DNA of 64,000 bases, taken from assembly GCA_940337035.1 (NCBI GenBank), contig OW679202.1:43789763-43853762 (forward strand). The letters are read 5' to 3'. The position numbers and the translations under genes are program-made. Position 1 is the first letter of the stretch, and every line of letters starts with the position of its first letter. Below the pieces are notes generated by a model. It was not told where the DNA came from. It saw only the letters and a program-made list of their open reading frames with translations, and made no database searches. This document shows, piece after piece, positions 57,148 to 64,000 of the stretch. The DNA is from Agriotes lineatus. Its lineage: Eukaryota > Arthropoda > Insecta > Coleoptera > Elateridae.

Positions 57148-57860
57148 CAATATTTCGCTTCTTGGTTAAACGTCTCGGTGTTCAATGCTGATTTATCATT
57201 TCACATCTGTTAATCTTTGTTACACGATTCAACGCATTGCCAGACTTGCAAACAAAACTGCCAACAACATCACATCCAACTTTCAAACCAACCGCCTACT
57301 AGGGAGCGCTCGTAGTATTTCGTTTAAAACGTGAATGTCATATTTCACTTCTTTGTTAAACGTCTCATTTTTCGTATGGTTGTTTATCATGTCCGATCTG
57401 TAAATCCCATTCAAGTTGCAAACCAAACCGCCCCATAGAAAGTGCTTGTTGCATTTGGTTTGAAACTTGGATGGCATAATTTGGTTCTTAGTTGAGCTTC
57501 TCGGTTTTCAATGGTTATTTATCATTTTAGGTCTGCAAATCTTTGTTACACTATTCAATGCATTGCCAGAGTTTTAAACCAATCTGTACCTACTAATTGC
57601 ATCCCATTAAAGTTTCAATTCAAACGGCCCGCTAGGGAGCGCTCGTTGTATTTGGTTTGAAACTTGAATATCATATTTCGGTTCCTAGTTAAACGTCTCG
57701 TTGTTCAATGATTATTTATCGTTTCAGATCTATACATTTTTTGTTATATCGTTATAGAAGAGGCAAGGTTGTAATTAATTGTCACATTTTAAACTGTACT
57801 GTGCTATCTCCGCTTCAAACTGAACTGTCGCATTCAAGTTGCAAACTAAACGGCCAGATC
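57148..57860 (+). repeat. tandem array of hairpin units, distal block
   Basis: Three more units with cores at 57298, 57428 (short form) and 57632. The array decays after 57730, with a last recognisable fragment GCATTCAAGTTGCAAACTAAACGG at 57831-57854 (in two phrases). The same orientation as the main block shows that the intruder split one array. Confidence 0.75.
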
Positions 57861-59840
57861 ACAGCCCGCTTGGCAGTTTTTCCAGGTCTTTTGCAATAAA
57901 ATTTTCATTTGAGCTTCACAGCGTGAGAGCCTCCTTGTCAATTTTCCATATCGCGCATTCCCTCCATTCTGCTACACGATATGAACTGTCAGCGAGCGGA
58001 TATTGTGAAAATGTAAATGACAACTTCCTGCAGAGCAGAGTTGATTGATTGATTTGCTCTCTGGGGCACAGCTAAAGGTCGCAGATAAGTGCGTTTGCTT
58101 AATGAGATCAGGCTTCAGCAACGTTTGTTGTAAAAAACGGGTGAACTTTGCGTCTCTATGGGAGCTAAAGGTGAAAAGAGCCGCATTTAGAACTAAAAAT
58201 AGTTGCTTTTCGCCATTTCCTCCGATCCACAAAGCTTTCCAGCGTATGGACATATAAATCGCGTTTAAAATGAGGCATGGGACGAAGGAAACAGTCATTG
58301 CTCGAGATATGCTCCCAAATGGGTTCCGCGTGTGCTTCTGGCACGCCCAAGTCGCCCTTGCTATAAATTTCCAAAAGTTATATTATATAAGTTGATAGCG
58401 AGATTAAGGGCCTTAATGGCTCTGGAAAACTTGAATTCCGGGGCTCGTTCTCCATGAGGAGCCTTTTATTCAACCATGATTTGCGGAACTTGAAATGTCC
58501 GCTTTTATGGGTCTTTGTTTAGTTTCTAATGTATAAAGTGCTGGATAATTTAATTAAGTGTAAAGTGCTCCTCGGACAGGCCCATTGTGTTTGCTAATTG
58601 GTATTTAATACCACGTCCGAATTGGGCCAGATGAACTTATGGGCTGAAGGCTGCACTTTCCATAAAAATGTCTTTGTTCTCAATCGGAAGATTTTTAGCA
58701 TGAGAGTTCTTTAGTGTAGCTTGTGGTAAACATAAATTAATAGTTAGCTGTCAAGGCCTTTGTGTTTCATTTGAAGGAACAGCTCTACACCTATTACCAA
58801 AATATTACTGTCCTAATGAATACCCTGCAATTGATATGGATCAAAGCAGGCGTTTGCTGTATACCGTTGTACACTGTAGCATTCAAATCCCCAGTTGTAC
58901 GCCTATGGTGAAAATATATTACATCAAAACAAATATTTGACAATATGCTCCAATAAACCAATTTATTCATTGATGCTGAAAATGTATACAAATAGAAAAC
59001 ATCGGTCAGCTGTGGCACTCCAGCTGAGTGCATTGAAGTAGAATATAATACCTAATGGTTCAAATGACCGATTAATGACTGTGCCCTTACTTAAAGGTTC
59101 TTGCGTGTTCCTCCACTTTATGCTTTTGCTGCACTCAAAACTAACTGTGTATGAACCCTCTTTTCTCAAATTTAAATTGTTAGTTAAACTACGCAATTAA
59201 GAGTGTTTATACAGCATGGAATACCCTCGAGCACCCCATTAAAGCAGGTTCCGGCTCCAGCCCTCGTAATTTCCGCCAAATTTTTCCGGCAATTTAATTC
59301 ACTGTAACCTAGTTAACCTAGTCCCACATTTTAATCTCAAACTCAACTAATTTGCGTTCCCATGCACTTCCGGGGCGCTCCTTGGGCGTTTAATTAAAGC
59401 CTCCTCAGAAATACTAAATGACCCCGCAATAGCGGCTAAATTTCGCGATGGCTCGAAAAACTGTACACTTGGCGTAACGAGGGATCTCGTAGCACTTTGC
59501 GATTGAAATATTTGCATCTCGTTATTTTTTCATGAATTTTAAGCGACTGTCTTGTGTCCGCTGCAAATTTCTGCTTCCTCCGAGGAACTGAATTGGCACC
59601 AACGTCTGCGCATCGTCCTGGGGTTTATAATTGAATTTGCTTGTTATCCAAGCGTCTACAGCAAACTGCTGACGTATGCTGTCTTTCAGACATCTCCCTT
59701 TGTGACTTGTTCACTTTAGCGACATATGAAAGGACTAATTCAGTTAGAAGATTTATTTTTTAAGAATTTATAATTAAACCCAGTCACCACCAACATATTG
59801 GCAATTAAAAATATAAAATAAAAGTAATCCAGTCACTTGT
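57861..59840. other. single-copy-like DNA
   Basis: About 2 kb of balanced composition with no transposon signature and no recognised coding domain. It may be intron or intergenic host DNA. Confidence 0.4.
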
Positions 59841-59848
59841 GTTAAAAC

Positions 59849-60145
59849 TAGGGTTTCCAAGTCGCGGGACCAAAAGTGTTTTCGGGACTTACGAGCTAAA
59901 TTTCAGGTCCCGGGACTAGTCCCGAAGATCCCGAAAAAGGTTCCGAAAGAGAAATAGTGTTCAGGTGAAAATTTCGAATAAAATTTCCAAAGAAAAGCAA
60001 GTGTTTTAAGTTAAATAAAGTATTTCTGTGCTGATAATTTGCGTTGGGGCTTGTTGCATGTTGACATGGTCCCGGGACTTCGCCTGGGCTGACTGTGGTC
60101 CCGGGACTCGGTTTTTGTGGTAGAATCCCGGGACTGGAAACCCTA
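59849..60145. mobile_element. hAT-type MITE, 297 bp
   Basis: A perfect 8-bp target duplication GTTAAAAC (59841-59848 and 60146-60153). The ends TAGGGTTTCCAAGTC and the reverse complement TAGGGTTTCCAGTCCCGGG give a terminal repeat of about 15-20 bp beginning TAGGG. The motif GGTCCCGGGACT recurs at 59913, 60069 and 60100 in subterminal positions, a likely transposase-binding repeat. Noncoding. Confidence 0.85.
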
Positions 60146-60261
60146 GTTAAAACCAAGAAGACATGTAGTGAAGTGTTTTCCAAATGGTTGGAGATTAAAC
60201 TTCTCAGTTCTATCAACTATATACCATCAAATGGCAGTAACATTAATACAATATATGTTAC

Positions 60262-60720
60262 TAGGATGTCGTACGCGGTCTAAAATCAAACCCGGGTACC
60301 CGAGGATACCCGAAATATATAACAAAAATATTAGCGTACATCGGAACATTCTTTACGCCGTGAGTTTTAAACTGAACTAAATTGAAATAGTACCTACTCT
60401 CCCATCAAAATCACACAGAGGATGTTTATGTTACTTCATCCCATACTGACGCGATTTAATGGCACTACTGAAGGGTTGAATATTTCCGTGAAGGGGATTT
60501 ATTATATGAAATAAGAAACATTATGTGGTATGGGATGGGGTGATTCTGGTTATTACTGCATGGTTATGTTTTTTAGAGCTTATTCCTATTGTTTTTAAGT
60601 GTATATCATCTTCTCCGAATAAGACTGACTTACTAGAAATAACATAATTACTAGTCGGGTACCTGGGTCCTGAAAATATACCCGGGTTGACTATTACCCG
60701 GGTACCCGCCGACATCCCTA
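60262..60720. mobile_element. hAT-type MITE, 459 bp
   Basis: A perfect 8-bp target duplication TATGTTAC (60254-60261 and 60721-60728). The ends are TAGGATGTCG (left) and the reverse complement TAGGGATGTCGGCGGGTACC (right). Subterminal CCCGGGTACCCG words occur at both sides (60290-60301 and 60696-60707). It differs from the neighbouring hAT MITE in end sequence but shares the CCCGGG theme. Confidence 0.85.
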
Positions 60721-60729
60721 TATGTTACA

Positions 60730-62890
60730 GGGGAAACCCCGTTTCTGACATGTAACAAGCCTAAAGAAATCCGGTAGCTCAGCGTGAGGGGTGGGTCTTA
60801 CGACTGAAATAAAAGGGGGCGTGCTCATGATTTATTTAATAACTAGCTGTAGCCCGCGGCGCATTTCTAAGGGTGCGTTAAACGCAGCGTTTGGGCTGAT
60901 TCGGCAAGGCAATAATAAATCCTCCTTATTATATATGAAATGTACTTGTGTTCGTAGTTTTAAAAAACATAACCAATAGGAATAATAAGTAATTATTTTC
61001 TGTGTTAATATTGCTATTAACAAAAACCCGAAAATGGTATCCGTCGAATGCAACCATGGTACTTTTGCCCGTTTAACACGGCATGTAGTGTTCTGCATTA
61101 CTATAGAGGTATGATATCACCAAATATTTGTATTAAAATTTAAAACACACTGTTTAATTTCAAATTAAACATGTTTAAATTCCATTTAAAAATTTAAGAA
61201 ACATAGTTCAATATGTTTAAGTAGAGTATTTACGGAGACATTTTCCTTTCTTTTGTTATTCTTAATCTGGAGTTTGGCAATATGTTTAATCTCAAATTAA
61301 ACAGATTTAAATGTTATTTCCAAATTTAAGAAATACAGTTCAATTGGTAAAAATGCAAATTTAATTTCACATGCTTTCGGTCAGGAAGTTTAAAATGTCA
61401 CAACTGCAAGTTAGCAACCTTGCTTAATGCATGCACGAACGACCTAGTAATACGAGTTCACTGTAACATAAATGCATACGTCGCGGAAATAAGCTTGCTT
61501 AAGCGCTGACTGTTGTTATGACACTTTATAGCGACCCAGTAAGAATAAACACTTTGCACTTTGATATAATGCAATTTTAGTACATAAGCAAATATATCTG
61601 TATATATAGACCAATATTTTTATAATTAAAAGAATCGGCATTAAATGTTTGATTCATTAACATCGAGGTGCTACCCTTCCAAGCCTAAAATTTTGAAGTG
61701 TGAGGCGGCACTTCAGGGTCGTTACCAAATTATAACGTCCCTCTGAGTGGCCTGACTACTTTGTCTTAAAACACGGTTGCAGTTTCAATCGTGTGCTCAG
61801 TTTTAAAGCGACAGAATCAGCGCAAGTACCTAACGGAAACCTGTTCAGCCTCCAGGCAATTCTGTTCACACACTTATCAAAAATTACTTCATGCGATTTG
61901 TGTAAACTAAAAATACTGTTAAAATACTGGCATTTCTTTCGACAGTACAGACCTTTAAGCCATCACATTACCATCAGTCCTCCTTCAGTGCGCCGCTACA
62001 ATTTAGTAGTTTCTTAGTAGTTCAAAGTACAACTTTTCGACCACTAACCACTCCATCACATGCTGTTAATTATCAGTTAGTTTAAACCCAAACAGATATT
62101 TTCAGATGGCAAAATACTAATATGTTAAATTGAAGTAAAACACCACTATATTCATACATTTCGCAATACAACGCCATATTCTTAATTATATTTAAAATTA
62201 ATTTACAAAAAACCACTTCATGCAATTTTGTTGCACTTGAAACTCGTTTACATGTAACAGAATAAAAGATGCTCGCAGCTTGCTACAGTGGGAAATGGGA
62301 GTGGTCTTACTCTCAACGCTTAGGCGATTTCACATAAAAGTTATTTGAGTAGAGAAAGATATATATTACTATTTGTTAGGCGTCACTGAGTTATTTACTC
62401 TAGCCTGAAAATGTCTGAAGGAGCCGTTCCGAGGCTTCGTGAAAATTTGAAGTCCTATTTGCTGGACAAATTTAGCTTACCTTTATTTGCTGGGTGCTTA
62501 TTCCACCTCTAATGCGTCATATGCCTTACAATAACGATCATATAGCCTTATATTGAACACGCGATGATACAAGTAACCGATCTGAGCGGGTAGCCTTGGG
62601 CAGGCCTGTAAACCTCTGTATTACGGAAAAATACCTGCGGAGTGACGTCACGGCAGTACATTTTAAGGGAAACTAATTTTGAAAGACTGAGTAATCCAGA
62701 CATATGTCCTAATGGCGACTAGCTTCCCTGGTGGGTAAGGCTGAAAATATGTGCCCCTTAGGCGAACACTTGTGTAAACACGTTCATATAAACAGTATTA
62801 ATGGCATTTGCAAACAAAAACATGAAGCATGCAGGAATTACACACACAGTGAAAGGATTTAACCAAATTCTGAAGCTCGAAACGACGATC
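60730..62890. other. mostly single-copy DNA with a small direct repeat
   Basis: AACTAGCTGTAGCCCGCGGC at 60840-60859 recalls the start of RTE-type LINE/SINE 3' regions in insects, without further support. A 56-bp segment (61157-61212) is repeated with changes at 61287-61342. Nothing else stands out. Confidence 0.35.
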
Positions 62891-62896
62891 ACAATT

Positions 62897-63130
62897 GTTG
62901 GGGATGTGTGGAATTATAGCTCAGGAAAGGTAATCTGGACGATTGATGGGATGATATAAAGATTCGGGGCGATGTAACTAGCCCGTGACTCACGCCAGCG
63001 CCGTAAGCCGGGTGTAAAACTCCCGCTCCACGAGCGGCCTCTCTGTTCGAGGACGAATAAAAACTGACTTTATTGCAGATGCTAGTCACCTGCCACCTTG
63101 GCAGGTCTACTGGAATATAGAATAGAAAGC
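62897..63130. mobile_element. possible LTR-like fragment
   Basis: TGTTGGGGATGTGTGG at 62897 is a Copia-like LTR start. It is followed by a TATAAAG at about 62955 and a GC-rich stretch, then GAATAAAAACTG at about 63055, in the order TATA, R, poly(A) signal. A matching CA end and target duplication were not found. Confidence 0.25.
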
Positions 63131-64000
63131 TAAACAACTGAAACACCCATGTGTTAATTCTTTTCTAAGTGTTATAACTTATAACGAAAGTAATTACAAT
63201 GTAGTGAATTGTCAGAAGTTCAAATCGCAGCATAGATTAAGCGGATTTAGGAAAAGCTCCAAGTCGCATTAGTAAACCAATCTAACTTTAAAGATTACAA
63301 TGTGTAAGTTGGAACGCAGGGCGCAGTGCTGTGAGTATGAACCCTGTCTTAATCATTTCATTAATCTTGATATCCGTCTATCGTTTTAGAAATACAAAAT
63401 TATTCTAATTTACTTTTAATATTACGAAATACTTCTCCAATAGAAATGGTTCCATACAAAAAATGCTAAATCGAAACTGGAACGAGGCTCAATTACAGGG
63501 AAACGGTCGACTGTTTGACGTCAGTCCCCACAGTTAAGGGCGGAAGGTCCTGGGCGATAGCAAATAATTCAACTTTCTGCCTAATTAATTAACCCAAACC
63601 TGGGTTTATACGAATCGGCAGCCATAAAAAACCAGCAATTTCTATATCCCCTGCGCAATTGCTGCCATTACGTAACTGTATCGCCCGAAGAAACGGGATT
63701 TGTGCACGTACGAAAAATTCGGGGGCTGCCAGTAAATACATAATTTATTACGGGTTCGCATTCGAAATTACCAGGCTAAGTTTTCTCATTTTCCACAAAC
63801 TTTTTTTTCGGCTTTGTCTTTAGTTTAGCGATGTCTTAGGGGTCCCGTTCTGTTATTCCTCGGAAAGTCTTGCCAGTTCTTGTTGGAAACTCTGCCCAAA
63901 AGTTCAAAATTGGTCGAGGACGCGCGGTTGTTTTTCCGCTACATTTGAATCGGAAACTAAATTTGCAATAAGCTTTGGGGTTTAATTTTATTTGCTATTT
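63131..64000. other. unassigned single-copy-like DNA
   Basis: No supported gene or repeat. The last 500 bp are of balanced composition and could be host noncoding DNA. Confidence 0.35.

Noticed and set aside
56388..57213. Two open frames in the satellite intruder as exons
   Set aside because: No recognised domain, no splice-site context and ordinary length for chance frames.
52870..57860. CRISPR-like array
   Set aside because: Units are about 190 bp, diverged, contiguous and palindromic without distinct spacers; the genome is eukaryotic.

Overview
The window reads as nuclear DNA of an arthropod, most likely an insect. It is AT-rich with almost no intact coding capacity and is built largely of decayed transposable elements: mariner, piggyBac, hAT-type MITEs, several non-LTR retrotransposon (LINE) lineages, a tRNA-derived SINE and a solo LTR. 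There is no operon structure or bacterial gene. I cannot name the species. The transposase and LINE protein signatures are of kinds common in insect genomes. The host sequence is probably intergenic or a very long intron. The only persuasive host-gene signal is a CpG/GC-rich block at about 27.5-28.8 kb with a candidate first coding exon (28063-28092, ending CAG|GTAAAA).

Layout. 0.8-5.0 kb: LINE relics with nested insertions (a solo LTR with a GTGTG target duplication; a 5'-truncated LINE inside another LINE) and a mariner N-terminal relic. 6-9.2 kb: a foldback, a LINE C-terminus, SINE copy 1 and a mariner C-terminal relic. 10.6-13.2 kb: three consecutive inverted-repeat elements with TA-type ends. 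13.2-15.8 kb: a mariner-like relic and a piggyBac relic. 16-17.3 kb: an element dense in AACGT/ACGTT motifs. 19-27.4 kb: a thicket of LINE relics on both strands, including an R2-clade-like reverse transcriptase, SINE copy 2 (14-bp target duplication) and three copies of an unidentified minus-strand module. 27.5-28.8 kb: the GC-rich block. 29-37 kb: AT-rich DNA with one TA-flanked MITE and two foldbacks. 37.6-39.4 kb: LINE and mariner relics on the minus strand. 39.4-49.4 kb: a 10-kb palindromic element. 49.4-52.9 kb: mostly single-copy DNA. 52.9-57.7 kb: a tandem array of about 190-bp units, each carrying a hairpin, broken by a hAT MITE and by a 1.3-kb intruder. 59.8-60.7 kb: two hAT MITEs with perfect 8-bp target duplications. 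The rest is mostly single-copy DNA.

The most unusual object is the palindrome (39391-49419). Two near-identical 2.64-kb inner arms flank a 2.0-kb core with two divergently transcribed genes that I cannot assign to a function. Both genes run into the arms, so the arms themselves encode the same last about 20 residues and stop codon of both proteins. Outside the inner arms lie non-matching middle segments, then matching outer arms of about 0.6 kb. Each outer arm has a tRNA-like sequence with good pol III A/B boxes and ends in short CCGCGAA-type tandem repeats. No known transposase, integrase or polymerase is visible in it. It is best described as an unclassified long-inverted-repeat mobile element, with the minus-strand gene apparently intact and the plus-strand gene broken by a one-base slip.
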